Positions 26,607 to 37,248 of a stretch of DNA of 64,000 nt are shown piece after piece. The notes under the pieces are model-generated. The model was not told the origin of the DNA. It saw nothing but the letters and a program-made list of their open reading frames with translations, and did no database searches. The stretch is taken from assembly GCA_002298995.1 (NCBI GenBank), contig DBMO01000037.1, positions 1 through 64,000 on the forward strand, read 5' to 3'. Both the position numbers and the translations under genes were made by a program. Each line of letters begins with the position of its first letter. Within the stretch, counting starts at the first letter, position 1. The DNA comes from Desulfarculales bacterium UBA696. Its GTDB lineage: Bacteria; Desulfobacterota; Syntrophobacteria; Syntrophobacterales; Syntrophobacteraceae.

Positions 26607-27587
26607 CTAGGCGTCAGGGTTTTCGGTCCGGCCGAGATCGTCCAAAACCGCGGCCATGAGCAGCGGAAACATTATCTCATGGTGCCCGATAAGGTAAATC
26701 CCCGAGCCGCCGTCGATAGTGGGTCTGGTAACGACATTTACCTGCGGCCGGTAGTGGCGCTGGAAATCCATGTTTACGGTTGTAAGCCCGCGCAAAGATG
26801 CGCCGAGATTTCTTGCAACGCTTACCGCCTTGAGAAAGACTTCCGGTATTATCACCGCCGACCCGAGATTGATGAAAACACCCTCTTCCAGGCTAGCGGC
26901 GAGCGAGCAGAATAGCCTGAAATCGCGATGGCTAAGCTCACCGGTTGCAGCTCCATCCATTGCTGGGTGCATGTGTATGATATCGGTTCCGATGGCAACG
27001 TGCACGGTAACCGGAATAGCCAGCCGGGCTGCTGTAGCAAGAATGCTGAGGTCGCGGTATGGGGCGGTCTGATTGAGAAGGGCTTCTCCCACGGCTTTTC
27101 CCAAACCGGTATCGCCGGCAAGCCGGCTATCGGCAACGGCTTTGTGGATGAATTCCGCGGTTTCCCTCGACATGCCGAATTCACCGCTTCCAAGGTGCGC
27201 CGCGACGTCTTCCGACGTCTTTCCGGCCAGGGCTACTTCAACGTCATGGATTATCCCTGCGCCGTTCATTGCGATTCCGGAAAAAATGCCGCGCTCGATG
27301 GCGTCTATCAAAACCGGATTTAGCCCAACCTTTATGGGATGCGCTCCCATGCCGAGAAGCACGGTCCGACCGGCTTTTACGGCGGCGGCAATGGATGAAA
27401 TCGCCCTGCGCAGGTCGCCGGCTGCAAGAATAGAGGGGAGGCCTTCGATGAAATCGGAGAGGGCGCCGCCGGGATGCCATTTTTTCCCGAAATCGGCAAG
27501 CCCCACCTTGCTCTGCCGTGAAGCAAGGCTTGTGGCCTTGATTCCGGAAAGATCGACGGGCTTCCATTCGCCCCGGCGCGCTCCCAT
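26607..27587 (-). CDS. Conserved protein with DHS-like NAD-binding fold (unknown function)
   Basis: A 326-aa protein. Not confidently recognised. Segments TVLLGMGAHPIKVGLNP, MNGAGIIHDVEVALAG and VFINLGSAVIIPEVF resemble the deoxyhypusine synthase-like Rossmann fold also found at the C terminus of LOR/SDH and ArgZ-type proteins. Conserved His/Asp clusters (GTDIIHMHPAMDG, IGHHEIMFPLL) suggest an enzyme. It lies 6 bp downstream of murA and is probably co-transcribed with murA and prmC, but no link to cell-wall synthesis is known. Confidence 0.55.
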   Translation of the reverse strand: MGARRGEWKPVDLSGIKATSLASRQSKVGLADFGKKWHPGGALSDFIEGLPSILAAGDLRRAISSIAAAVKAGRTVLLGMGAHPIKVGLNPVLIDAIERGIFSGIAMNGAGIIHDVEVALAGKTSEDVAAHLGSGEFGMSRETAEFIHKAVADSRLAGDTGLGKAVGEALLNQTAPYRDLSILATAARLAIPVTVHVAIGTDIIHMHPAMDGAATGELSHRDFRLFCSLAASLEEGVFINLGSAVIIPEVFLKAVSVARNLGASLRGLTTVNMDFQRHYRPQVNVVTRPTIDGGSGIYLIGHHEIMFPLLMAAVLDDLGRTENPDA

Positions 27588-27593
27588 TTCGGG

Positions 27594-28847
<1,254 letters not shown>

Positions 28848-29708
28848 CTAGCTCCCGGTGCTCCGGACGTGCAGTAACCGTTTTATTCCCGAATAATCCG
28901 TAATGAACTCGAAATCCATCAAGCCGGATAGTTCATCTTTCAGGATTTCAGCCTGTCCCTTTGCGATTTCAACAAGAAGGGAGCCTCGCGGCTTGATGTG
29001 ACGGCGGAATTGTCCGAGAATCCCGCGAATGAGATCAAGACCCTGTTCACCTCCGCCCCTCAGGGCCGAATGAGGCTCATAATTGGCGATTTCGGGCGCG
29101 AGGTCAAGGAATTCCGCATCAGCAACGTAAGGCGGGTTGGAAACAATGAAATCGAACCTGGGGCCTGTTGCCAGGCCATTCATCAGGTCCATCCGTGCAA
29201 AGCGGACGCGATCGGACACGCCGTGCCGGATGGCGTTCCTCCTTGCGACCTGGATGGCTTCAAAAGACCTATCTGTTGCCAGGACTCGAACGTCTTCACG
29301 TTCATGGGCCAGGGCAACGGCAATTGCACCGGACCCGGTGCCAAGGTCTAGAACCAGCGCGGGATCGGAGCCGATAAGTTCGAGAAGTTTTTCGACCAGG
29401 ACCTCGGTTTCTGGGCGAGGGATGAGCACGGAAGGGGTCACCTCGAAGTCGAGCGACCAAAACTCCTGCCTGCCAAGTATATACTGGGTCGGCTCGGAAG
29501 CCGCTCTGCGCCTCACCATTTCGCGGAATCGGGCCAGTTCCTCGGCCGACAGAGGCCTGTCGAAACTAAGGTACAGATCGATCCTTCGCACTCCCAGAAC
29601 GTGGGCCAGGAGCACCTCCGCGTCGGCCCTCGGTTGCTCGATGCCCTTGCCGCTGAAGTACCCGGTCGTCCATTGCAATACCTTGAGGATGGTCCATTTT
29701 TCTTCCAT
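28848..29708 (-). CDS. prmC: Peptide chain release factor N5-glutamine methyltransferase
   Basis: A 286-aa SAM methyltransferase that modifies the GGQ glutamine of RF1/RF2. It has an N-terminal helical domain (ARADAEVLLAHVLGV, PTQYILGRQEFW), SAM motif VLDLGTGSGAIA and catalytic NPPY in FIVSNPPYVAD. ATG 29708 (MEEKWTIL) is preferred; the 28 codons upstream look non-coding. The 220 bp between this start and the GGDEF gene holds no clear gene. Confidence 0.94.
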   Translation of the reverse strand: MEEKWTILKVLQWTTGYFSGKGIEQPRADAEVLLAHVLGVRRIDLYLSFDRPLSAEELARFREMVRRRAASEPTQYILGRQEFWSLDFEVTPSVLIPRPETEVLVEKLLELIGSDPALVLDLGTGSGAIAVALAHEREDVRVLATDRSFEAIQVARRNAIRHGVSDRVRFARMDLMNGLATGPRFDFIVSNPPYVADAEFLDLAPEIANYEPHSALRGGGEQGLDLIRGILGQFRRHIKPRGSLLVEIAKGQAEILKDELSGLMDFEFITDYSGIKRLLHVRSTGS

Positions 29709-29928
29709 CCGTTTTAGCCTCTTGTGACTTCCTTCAGTAGAGCGCAGCGGTGTGGACGGTCGATATTCCGTTCGGCTAAAGCCAATTACCAAGACTTATA
29801 TCCGCGCTGGTCGGCGGCGGAAAGCCGAAAACCTATATGAGATCGCGGAATTGTGCAACGGAAAATGGGGAGAAGAGCAATGTGGGAAAAGAAGAAAGCT
29901 CTGCATGGCTGGAGCAATGCGGGACCGT

Positions 29929-30579
29929 TTAGGGGGTCTTCGTTTCGTCTTCCCCTCGGCCGAACAAAAGCTCTTTTTCGTCCGCGCCCACGCCGGTCTC
30001 CGGAATTATCGAGGCGGGTTCCTGGGAGCAGACGCGGTTTCTTCCCAGGTATTTGGCGTGGTACAGAAGGCTATCGGCCTTGCTGATAAACTCGCTGATC
30101 GTCAGGTCATCGCGGCGGTTGAAGGAGGCCACCCCGAAGCTCGCTGTAACGGGCACGGGTGTTTCGTTTAGCAGGGCCGGGTTGGAATCTATGATGACTC
30201 TCAGGCGCTCGGCAATTTTCGATGACTGCACAAGCGAGGTGCTGGGTAATATGAGTGCGAATTCCTCTCCGCCGTACCGGCATGGTATGTCAATTACGCG
30301 GGTGCTTTCACGAAGCATCTTGCCCACCCACGACAGGATGGTGTTCCCGGCCTCATGTCCGTATGCGGTGTTGATGTCTTTAAAATGGTCGAGGTCGGCC
30401 ATGATGAGGCTCGTTGGAAGCATCGTGCGCCGGGTCCTCTCCATTTCCATCTCGATCGCCCGCTGAAAATAGCGGAAGTTGTAGAGGCCTGTGAGGGCGT
30501 CTATATAGGAGAGGGCTTCGAGTCGGCTGCACTGCTCTCGCAATTGGGCCACTTCGGCCGAAACCGGACAGTCGGACAT
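29929..30579 (-). CDS. Diguanylate cyclase (GGDEF domain)
   Basis: A 216-aa protein consisting of a short coiled N-terminal segment (VAQLREQCSRLEALSYIDALTGLYN) and one GGDEF domain making cyclic di-GMP. The active site reads YGGEEF, which is catalytic-competent, and an RVID motif five residues upstream is an intact inhibitory I-site. The frame stays open to 30864 and overlaps the next gene, so ATG 30579 (MSDCPVS) is used; the true start could be a few codons away. No sensor domain is attached. Confidence 0.82.
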   Translation of the reverse strand: MSDCPVSAEVAQLREQCSRLEALSYIDALTGLYNFRYFQRAIEMEMERTRRTMLPTSLIMADLDHFKDINTAYGHEAGNTILSWVGKMLRESTRVIDIPCRYGGEEFALILPSTSLVQSSKIAERLRVIIDSNPALLNETPVPVTASFGVASFNRRDDLTISEFISKADSLLYHAKYLGRNRVCSQEPASIIPETGVGADEKELLFGRGEDETKTP

Positions 30580-30694
30580 TCCAGCCGGGCATTGATTTTC
30601 AGGGTTCCTGTCGCTCAACTGCCATCCCCAAATCAAAAATGGGCGAATGCCATTCGCATTGCCATCGCATATCTTACAACCGGTTCGAAATAAT

Positions 30695-31978
30695 TCAAGA
30701 TTTTCCTGTCCCGTTTTGCCGTCCCTCTGGAGTTCTGACGACCTGATGAGAAAAAACCTGAAATTGGGCCGGACACCTGATCCACCTGTTGGGGTGAGCA
30801 TCGGCAAGAACGTTGCCGGCCAGGTCCTCGATACGGTCCAGAACGTGGGACCTGCACGAGCCATCAGGAAAAAGAAATTCGAGTATCTGCCCAGGCCTAA
30901 GAGAAGATCTCACTTCGATGTAAAAAGACCCCGGTGCAACGCTTTCCGGGAGCACCCGGACGATTCCGGCCAGGGTATGGGTCCGGACATAATCAACTTC
31001 GGTTTCGGTGTTTGCCGGCGCAGCTGGATCGTCGAATAGAAGGCCCTTGGTATAAGGACGGTGGCTCACCTTGAGCAGACCTTCCATCGGGGGAGGGGCG
31101 CCATCGGGGATGCCGCATATTTCCACTGACTCATCAATTGCCCGGCGGTAGGCCTGCGTAACACTTGCCAGGTAGAGCGCACCTTTCATCCGTCCCTCGA
31201 TCTTTAATGAGTGAATCCCGAGCGCGGAGAGTTCGGATATGTGCTCGATAAGGCACAGGTCTTTCGAATTGAATATGTAGGTTCCACGACGGTCCTCGAA
31301 AACCGGAAAAAACTCACCCGGCCGCTTCTCCTCGACAAGCCTGTAAGACCACCGGCAGGGCTGGGTGCAATAGCCGCTGTTCGCACTCCGCCGGTTGAGG
31401 TAGGCACTGATGAGGCATCTTCCCGAGTAGGACATGCACATTGCCCCGTGGACGAAAACCTCGATCTCGATCTGCTCCCTGTGAGCTGCTTCCGCAATTT
31501 CGGCCAATTCGGAAAAACTAAGCTCTCTTGCTAGATTTATCCGGCTAACCCCCTGGTCGCGCCAAAAAGTCATGCTCAAGGAATTGGTTGTATTTGCCTG
31601 TGTGCTGAGATGGACAGGTACCCCGGGAGCATGCCGCCGGGCCAGCAGCAGCACGCCGGGGTCGGAAATAATGAGGGCGTCCACTGCGAGGGCTTGAAGG
31701 TATTCCAAATAAGCCGGAAGTGCCTTCAAATCAGCCTGCCTGGCGAAAACGTTTACCGCGACGTATAACTTTTTCCCGTGGGTGTGGGCAAAAAAGAGGG
31801 CTTCGGCAAGCTGTTCGGAATCGAGATTGTGCGCGAAACCGCGAAGGCTGAAATCCTTTCCCGCGGAATAGATCGCATCGGCGCCGTAGAAAAGGGCTAT
31901 TCGGCACTTGTCCAGGTTGCCCGCGGGAGCCAGGAGCTCGGGTTTTAATGCCGGGTATGTTAGGGCGGTTTTATCCAT
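30695..31978 (-). CDS. Peptidase U32 family protein (TrhP/RlhA-like)
   Basis: A 427-aa member of the U32 family: PELLAPAGNLDKCRIA at the start, GADAIYSAG, VFVHGAMCMSYSGRC and the GYCTQPCRW cysteines, then SLKIEGRMKG. Better known members help make 5-hydroxyuridine in tRNA (TrhP) or 5-hydroxycytidine in 23S rRNA (RlhA) with Fe-S chemistry, and prephenate can be the hydroxyl donor. The old collagenase label is doubtful. It is divergent from dprA. Confidence 0.87.
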   Translation of the reverse strand: MDKTALTYPALKPELLAPAGNLDKCRIALFYGADAIYSAGKDFSLRGFAHNLDSEQLAEALFFAHTHGKKLYVAVNVFARQADLKALPAYLEYLQALAVDALIISDPGVLLLARRHAPGVPVHLSTQANTTNSLSMTFWRDQGVSRINLARELSFSELAEIAEAAHREQIEIEVFVHGAMCMSYSGRCLISAYLNRRSANSGYCTQPCRWSYRLVEEKRPGEFFPVFEDRRGTYIFNSKDLCLIEHISELSALGIHSLKIEGRMKGALYLASVTQAYRRAIDESVEICGIPDGAPPPMEGLLKVSHRPYTKGLLFDDPAAPANTETEVDYVRTHTLAGIVRVLPESVAPGSFYIEVRSSLRPGQILEFLFPDGSCRSHVLDRIEDLAGNVLADAHPNRWIRCPAQFQVFSHQVVRTPEGRQNGTGKS

Positions 31979-32038
31979 GTGTTACAATGTCCCGTGGAAT
32001 ATTTTATTCGGCATGCATTGTAAACGGATCGTGATTAA

Positions 32039-32067
32039 TTGACAAATCCGGTGTGCGCATGTAGTTA
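32039..32067 (+). promoter_or_regulatory. Candidate sigma-70 promoter for dprA
   Basis: TTGACA at 32039-32044 and TAGTTA at 32062-32067 are 17 bp apart in the divergent gap. The -35 is perfect and the -10 poor. The start codon at 32096 follows the strong ribosome site AGGGGAGG at 32080-32087. Confidence 0.35.
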
Positions 32068-32095
32068 ACGGGATCTATCAAGGGGAGGCAGTCGG

Positions 32096-33292
32096 TTGCC
32101 GCGCCAAATTCCAAAGGGGAGCCCGTCAATAGAGTTCGGGGAAAACCAACAATCCAGTTTCTCGCATTCCGAGCAGAACCGGATGGCCTGGCTGAAGTTA
32201 AAGCTGGTTCCGGGGCTTGGAAACCGCTCGGTCCTCCACCTGCTTGAAGCCTTCGGGTCGCCTGAAAACATTTTTTGCGCGGGGCTCAAAGATCTTACGG
32301 CCGCTGGAGTTGTGCGGCAGCCGGCGCTGGAAGCACTTGCCGCAAGGCGCTTTTTCTGCGATCCCGAGGCCCAGTGGCTCAAGCTCAAGGCCCTGAAAAT
32401 CACGCTGATCTGCCTGGGAGATGCCGATTATCCGTCAAATCTTGCAAAGATCCCCGATCCGCCGGCGGTGCTTTTCGTATCTGGTACAATCGAGCCGCGC
32501 GACCTTGTCTCTATAGCGGTCGTGGGTTCCCGGTTCGCTTCTCCGGCCGGGATACTGTTCACGCGGAAGCTTTGCTCGGATCTTGCCGAGAGTGGTGTGA
32601 CGGTTGTGAGCGGGTTCGCGGTTGGGATCGACAGCGCTGCGCATCGTGGGGCCGTAAGTGCCAAGGGACGCACGCTTGCGGTGCTCGGGTGCGGACTGGA
32701 CTTCAATTATCCCTCGATAAACGCGGACCTCAAACGTGAAATCCACGGCTCCGGTGCGCTGCTGACGGAGTTTACGCTTGGAACGCCCCCGGCTCCCGGA
32801 AATTTCCCGGCCAGGAACCGCATTATAAGCGGCCTGTCGCTTGGAGTGGTGGTGGTAGAGGCAGCCGAAAAGAGCGGATCGCTTATTACCGCCCGTTTTG
32901 CCCTGGAGCAGGGCAGGGAGGTTTTCGCCGTTCCCGGAGTGGCTCAAAGTTTGCGCAGCACCGGCTCGCACCGGCTCATAAAACAAGGGGCCAAGCTTGC
33001 CGAATGCGCGGAAGATATCATTGAGGAAATACGGCCCCTTATCAGGACCGGAAAGAGAGTGGTTCAAAATTCTCCACCCGGCCTCGCCGAAGTCGAAGAG
33101 GAATCAGCCACGGGTGAGGAATCAATTCTCTTGAGAATTATGGATAAAGTTCCGAAACACATAGACGAGATAGCAAACGATGTTGGTATGCCGGTCCACC
33201 GGGCGGCCGCCATGCTTTTGGCGCTGGAATTGAAGGGGCTTGTCTCGCAATTGCCGGGAAAGTATTTTATTTGTAACCGGCCCGGCAAATGA
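32096..33292 (+). CDS. dprA: DNA-processing protein DprA
   Basis: A 398-aa single-strand DNA-binding protein that loads RecA during transformation. A SAM-like N-terminal domain (LVPGLGNRSVLHLLEAFG) precedes the Rossmann core with VVGSRFAS, SGFAVGIDSAAHRGA, PARNRIISGLS and the C-terminal winged helix. The start is TTG at 32096, chosen for its strong ribosome site 7 nt upstream. It runs into topA, a common gene order. Confidence 0.93.
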   Translation: MPRQIPKGSPSIEFGENQQSSFSHSEQNRMAWLKLKLVPGLGNRSVLHLLEAFGSPENIFCAGLKDLTAAGVVRQPALEALAARRFFCDPEAQWLKLKALKITLICLGDADYPSNLAKIPDPPAVLFVSGTIEPRDLVSIAVVGSRFASPAGILFTRKLCSDLAESGVTVVSGFAVGIDSAAHRGAVSAKGRTLAVLGCGLDFNYPSINADLKREIHGSGALLTEFTLGTPPAPGNFPARNRIISGLSLGVVVVEAAEKSGSLITARFALEQGREVFAVPGVAQSLRSTGSHRLIKQGAKLAECAEDIIEEIRPLIRTGKRVVQNSPPGLAEVEEESATGEESILLRIMDKVPKHIDEIANDVGMPVHRAAAMLLALELKGLVSQLPGKYFICNRPGK

Positions 33293-33315
33293 GTGAAACG
33301 AGGTAGAATCAGCAG

Positions 33316-35604
33316 ATGTCCAAGTCCTTATTGATAGTCGAATCTCCCACCAAGGCAAAGACTCTTGAGCGATACCTTGGAGGTGATTTCATAGTGAAGG
33401 CCTCTGTGGGACACATCAAGGACCTTCCTGGAAACAAGCTCGGCATAAAGCTCGAAGAGGGATTCAAACCTGAATACCAGGTCGTGCGGGGCAAACAAAA
33501 AATTATCGACGACCTGAGGAAAGCGGCCGCTAAAGCAGATGCCGTCTACCTCGGCCCCGACCCCGACAGGGAAGGGGAGGCCATCGCGTGGCACATCGCC
33601 GAAGAGATCGGGAGCGGTAAGCCGCTCCACAGGGTGCTTTTCTATGAGCTGACACGCAAAGCCATAAAGGAGGCACTCGCCAACCCCAACGAATTGAACC
33701 CCAAACTCTACGAAGCCCAGCAGACCCGGCGCATACTCGACCGCATGGTCGGATACATGATTTCGCCGCTTCTGTGGGAGAAGGTGAGAAGGGGTCTAAG
33801 CGCGGGCCGCGTACAATCGGTTGCCCTCAGGCTTATTTGCGAGCGCGAAAAAGATATTCACGATTTTCGCCAGGAAGAATACTGGACGATAGACGCCAGG
33901 CTTGCTCCCCAATCCGAAAAGAAGGCGGAGCAGAAATCCTTTACCGCTCAGCTCCTTCGGTACAAGAAGAAAAAATGCACTATAGGCTCTGGAGATGAAG
34001 CCCAAGGTCATCTCTCGTCGCTCAAACCCCTTGATTGGATTGTCGGCAAGGTCGAGAAGAAAGAGCGGCAGAAGAGGGCCGCGCCTCCCTTCATCACAAG
34101 CACGCTCCAGCAGGATGCCGCGAGAAAATTCCATTATTCGGCAAAGCAGACCATGAGCATTGCCCAGCGGCTCTACGAGGGCATCGAGGTCGGCAATGAA
34201 GGGGCGGTGGGCCTGATCACTTACATGAGAACGGATTCGACGCGCCTGTCGCAGGATGCTGTCGAAGCGGCTCGCGATTTTATAGCCCAGAAGTGGGGCA
34301 AGGACTTTTTGCCCGCAAAGCCTGCCGTGTACAAGGCGAAAGAATCCGCCCAGGGCGCTCACGAAGCTATCCGGCCCACCGATGTTGCTCGAACGCCGGA
34401 AAGCCTTGCGAAATTTTTACCTAAAGAGCAGCTAAATCTCTACACGCTGATATGGAAGCGGTTCGTGGCCTGCCAGATGGCGCCCGCGCTGGTTGATCAG
34501 ACAACCATCGACGTCCTTGCCGGCGAGTATGTCTTTCGGGCAACCGGCTCGGTTATCACTTTCCATGGTTTTCTCGTGCTATACGAGGAAGGAAAGGACG
34601 AACCCGAAGTTGAAAAGGGAGATGTACGACTTCCTGAAGTCTTCGAAGGGCAGCCGCTCGACCTTCTCGGAATCGATCCCAAACAGCACTTCACGCAGCC
34701 TCCCCCGAGGTACAGCGAGGCCACGCTGATAAAGGAACTCGAAGACCTGGGAATCGGAAGGCCCAGCACTTATGCCACCATTGTCTCGACAATTATCGAG
34801 CGCGAATACGTCACCCGCGCAAAGCAGCGGCTATCGCCCACCGAACTTGGCATGGTAATCGACAAGATTCTTGCGGCGTGCTTTCCGAATATCGTCGACG
34901 TCGATTTCACCGCAAACATGGAAAAGAACCTGGATGGGATTGAGAAGGGTGCAAATTCCTACCTTGGGCTTTTGACCGATTTTTACGGCGATTTCTCCAA
35001 AACTCTGGAGGGCGCCCGAACGGGAATGCTGAATCTTCGTACGGCCGGATGGCCGACTTCCCTTAAATGCCCGCGCTGCAGCGAGCCTCTCAAGATAAGG
35101 TTCAGCCGCAACGGACCCTTCCTTGCCTGCAGCGGCTATCCGGCCTGCTCGTATACATCTGATTACCAAAGGGACGAGACGGGGCAGATTCATGCTGTAG
35201 AAACCCATGAACAGGTGACCGAGGAGATCTGCGACAAATGCGGCAAGCCCATGATCCTCAAGCACGGACGCTATGGGAATTTTCTGGCTTGCAGTGGATA
35301 TCCGAAATGTAAGAGCACCCGTCCGGTATCAAGCGGCATCAATTGTCCCCGGGAAGACTGCGGGGGGCACCTTGTCGAGCGCATGAGCAAAAGGGGCAAA
35401 TTTTACGGGTGCAGCAAGTATCCGGAATGCAAGATGCTCTTTCAGGGAGAACCGGTTCGGGAAAGCTGCCCGTCATGCAACGCCCCGGTTCTTTTCAGGA
35501 GGGCCACAAAGACGGGTTTGGGAACGCTTTTCTGCATAAATCCGTCCTGCAAGTTCAAGAAAAAAGAAGAACTCGAACAGGACCTGGCAAGCGGCGGGGA
35601 ATAA
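33316..35604 (+). CDS. topA: DNA topoisomerase I
   Basis: A 762-aa type IA topoisomerase that relaxes negative supercoils. The TOPRIM domain (LLIVESPTKAKTLERYL, DPDREGEAIAWH), the catalytic-Tyr segment GLITYMRTDSTRLS and RPTDV are intact. The C-terminal region has four successive four-Cys zinc fingers (starting CPRCSEPL, CDKCGKP, CPREDCGG, CPSCNAPV). Length is normal. It lies 23 bp after dprA and 3 bp before the prepilin peptidase gene. Confidence 0.96.
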   Translation: MSKSLLIVESPTKAKTLERYLGGDFIVKASVGHIKDLPGNKLGIKLEEGFKPEYQVVRGKQKIIDDLRKAAAKADAVYLGPDPDREGEAIAWHIAEEIGSGKPLHRVLFYELTRKAIKEALANPNELNPKLYEAQQTRRILDRMVGYMISPLLWEKVRRGLSAGRVQSVALRLICEREKDIHDFRQEEYWTIDARLAPQSEKKAEQKSFTAQLLRYKKKKCTIGSGDEAQGHLSSLKPLDWIVGKVEKKERQKRAAPPFITSTLQQDAARKFHYSAKQTMSIAQRLYEGIEVGNEGAVGLITYMRTDSTRLSQDAVEAARDFIAQKWGKDFLPAKPAVYKAKESAQGAHEAIRPTDVARTPESLAKFLPKEQLNLYTLIWKRFVACQMAPALVDQTTIDVLAGEYVFRATGSVITFHGFLVLYEEGKDEPEVEKGDVRLPEVFEGQPLDLLGIDPKQHFTQPPPRYSEATLIKELEDLGIGRPSTYATIVSTIIEREYVTRAKQRLSPTELGMVIDKILAACFPNIVDVDFTANMEKNLDGIEKGANSYLGLLTDFYGDFSKTLEGARTGMLNLRTAGWPTSLKCPRCSEPLKIRFSRNGPFLACSGYPACSYTSDYQRDETGQIHAVETHEQVTEEICDKCGKPMILKHGRYGNFLACSGYPKCKSTRPVSSGINCPREDCGGHLVERMSKRGKFYGCSKYPECKMLFQGEPVRESCPSCNAPVLFRRATKTGLGTLFCINPSCKFKKKEELEQDLASGGE

Positions 35605-35607
35605 GAA

Positions 35608-36402
35608 ATGGCCCTTGTTGACTCCGTCCCTTTTTCGTTCCAGATAATGTTTTTCGTGCTTGGATGCTGCTTTGGCAGCTTCTACAACGTGGTGATTTAT
35701 CGCGTGCCCCGTAGCGAGTCGATTGTCAGCCCGGGGTCGAGGTGCCCCGGCTGCGGAGGCTCCATAGCTTCCTACGATAACATCCCGATACTGAGTTTTC
35801 TGATGCTCGGCGGCAAATGCCGGCGTTGCGGGACTTCCATTTCCTTCCGGTACCCGGCCGTGGAAATCCTGACCGGCTTATTTGCATTTCTTCTTTTTCG
35901 CCGCTATGGATTGCATCCACAGATATTGATCGAATTTGTCTTCCTCTCGCTGCTGCTCATAATAGCCATGATCGACTTCGATACCTTCCTGATCCCCGAC
36001 GTGCTCTCTCTTCCGGGTATCGTGCTGGGCTTTGCCTTCTCGTTTTTCACCCCTCGCCTGACGTGGAGCGACTCGCTTGTCGGCATACTCGCGGGAGGCG
36101 GCAGCTTATACCTGATTGCGACGCTTTATGCGCTCTTGCGTAAAAAAGAGGGCATGGGCGGCGGCGACATCAAGCTCCTTGGAATGATAGGCGCATTCAT
36201 CGGCTGGCAGGGCGTGGTGTTCACTGTATTTCTGGCATCGGTAACCGGCATGATTATTGCTCTGCCAATGATGTTGCGGGGCGGCAAGGGATTCGGCTCG
36301 GAAATACCTTTCGGTCCTTTTCTCTCCTTCGGGGCCGCCTGCTACGTGTTCTGGGGACAAATCGCATGGCACTGGTATGTCTCCCAGGTCCTTGGACTCT
36401 AG
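35608..36402 (+). CDS. Type IV prepilin peptidase / methyltransferase (PilD/GspO)
   Basis: A 264-aa inner membrane aspartyl protease which removes prepilin leaders and N-methylates the new N terminus. The FGSFYNVVIYRVP start, the zinc-binding CPGCGG and CRRCGT pairs, and the two catalytic aspartates in IDFDTFLIPD and GGGDIKLLG are present, with about seven membrane segments. No pilin or secretion genes are adjacent, so it serves loci elsewhere. Confidence 0.93.
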   Translation: MALVDSVPFSFQIMFFVLGCCFGSFYNVVIYRVPRSESIVSPGSRCPGCGGSIASYDNIPILSFLMLGGKCRRCGTSISFRYPAVEILTGLFAFLLFRRYGLHPQILIEFVFLSLLLIIAMIDFDTFLIPDVLSLPGIVLGFAFSFFTPRLTWSDSLVGILAGGGSLYLIATLYALLRKKEGMGGGDIKLLGMIGAFIGWQGVVFTVFLASVTGMIIALPMMLRGGKGFGSEIPFGPFLSFGAACYVFWGQIAWHWYVSQVLGL

Positions 36403-36405
36403 AAG

Positions 36406-37248
36406 ATGGCCCGCAGGTGCTTTTTAATAGAAAAAGTAGTGGCCGGGACGGAATTCGTAAATCTTACGGTCGAGGCGTCTCACCACCTGGAAAAGGTTCT
36501 GCGCCTGAGAATCGGGGAGACGGTTGAAGTCCGTGACGGCTCGGGCAATGCATGGAAGGCCGAAATTGCGAGCATAAAGAAGGGCTGTGCTTCTCTGAGA
36601 CTCATTTCGCGGCTCGATTTGGCACTTTTTGAATCGCCGCTTAAAATTACTCTCGCCCTTGCGCTCGTTCGGACCGATATAATTGACATGGCCGTGCGGC
36701 AGGCAACAGAGATGGGCGTCGCCAAGATTGCTCTCTTTCGGGCCTCCAGGAGCCAGTACTCGCTTGCCGGGGAGCGCGCCGGGAAAAAAGCGCTCAGATT
36801 GTCGAAAATAGCGCGCGAAGCTCTTTGCCAATGCGGTAGGACCAAGATCCCCGAAATCTCGGTTTTCGAGGACCTGGACAGCCTGCTGGCCGCTCATGCC
36901 ACAGGGGAACGGCTGGAGAAGGGCGAGGTGGAGGAAGAAGCCCCAATCCTGAAAATAGTCGCCCTTGAAGCTGAACGCGAGCAGAGTATCGATATAATAA
37001 AGAAAGCATGCCCATCCTGCAGCGAGGTCCTGGCGGTTGTCGGACCCGAAGGCGGGTGGGAGAATTTCGAAATTCTAAAGCTCATTGGCGCCGGTTTTCA
37101 CCCGATAAGCCTCGGCCCAAGAATTTTGCGATTTGAAACGGCTGCTGTTGCCCTGATTTCTTCGATCCAACTCCTTTGGGGCGATTTCGGGAAAGCCGTA
37201 CAAAAGGGGAGCGAAAAAAATGAAGTGTACGAAATGCGGTTTTGTTAG
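36406..37248 (+). CDS. rsmE: 16S rRNA (uracil1498-N3)-methyltransferase
   Basis: A 280-aa SPOUT-fold methyltransferase. An N-terminal PUA-like RNA-binding domain (HHLEKVLRLRIGE) is followed by the SPOUT core ending with VGPEGGWENFE and LGPRILRFETAA, the SAM-binding knot. It is slightly longer than E. coli RsmE (243 aa). Its last 29 nt overlap the start of the next gene in another frame, which suggests coupling. Confidence 0.93.
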   Translation: MARRCFLIEKVVAGTEFVNLTVEASHHLEKVLRLRIGETVEVRDGSGNAWKAEIASIKKGCASLRLISRLDLALFESPLKITLALALVRTDIIDMAVRQATEMGVAKIALFRASRSQYSLAGERAGKKALRLSKIAREALCQCGRTKIPEISVFEDLDSLLAAHATGERLEKGEVEEEAPILKIVALEAEREQSIDIIKKACPSCSEVLAVVGPEGGWENFEILKLIGAGFHPISLGPRILRFETAAVALISSIQLLWGDFGKAVQKGSEKNEVYEMRFC

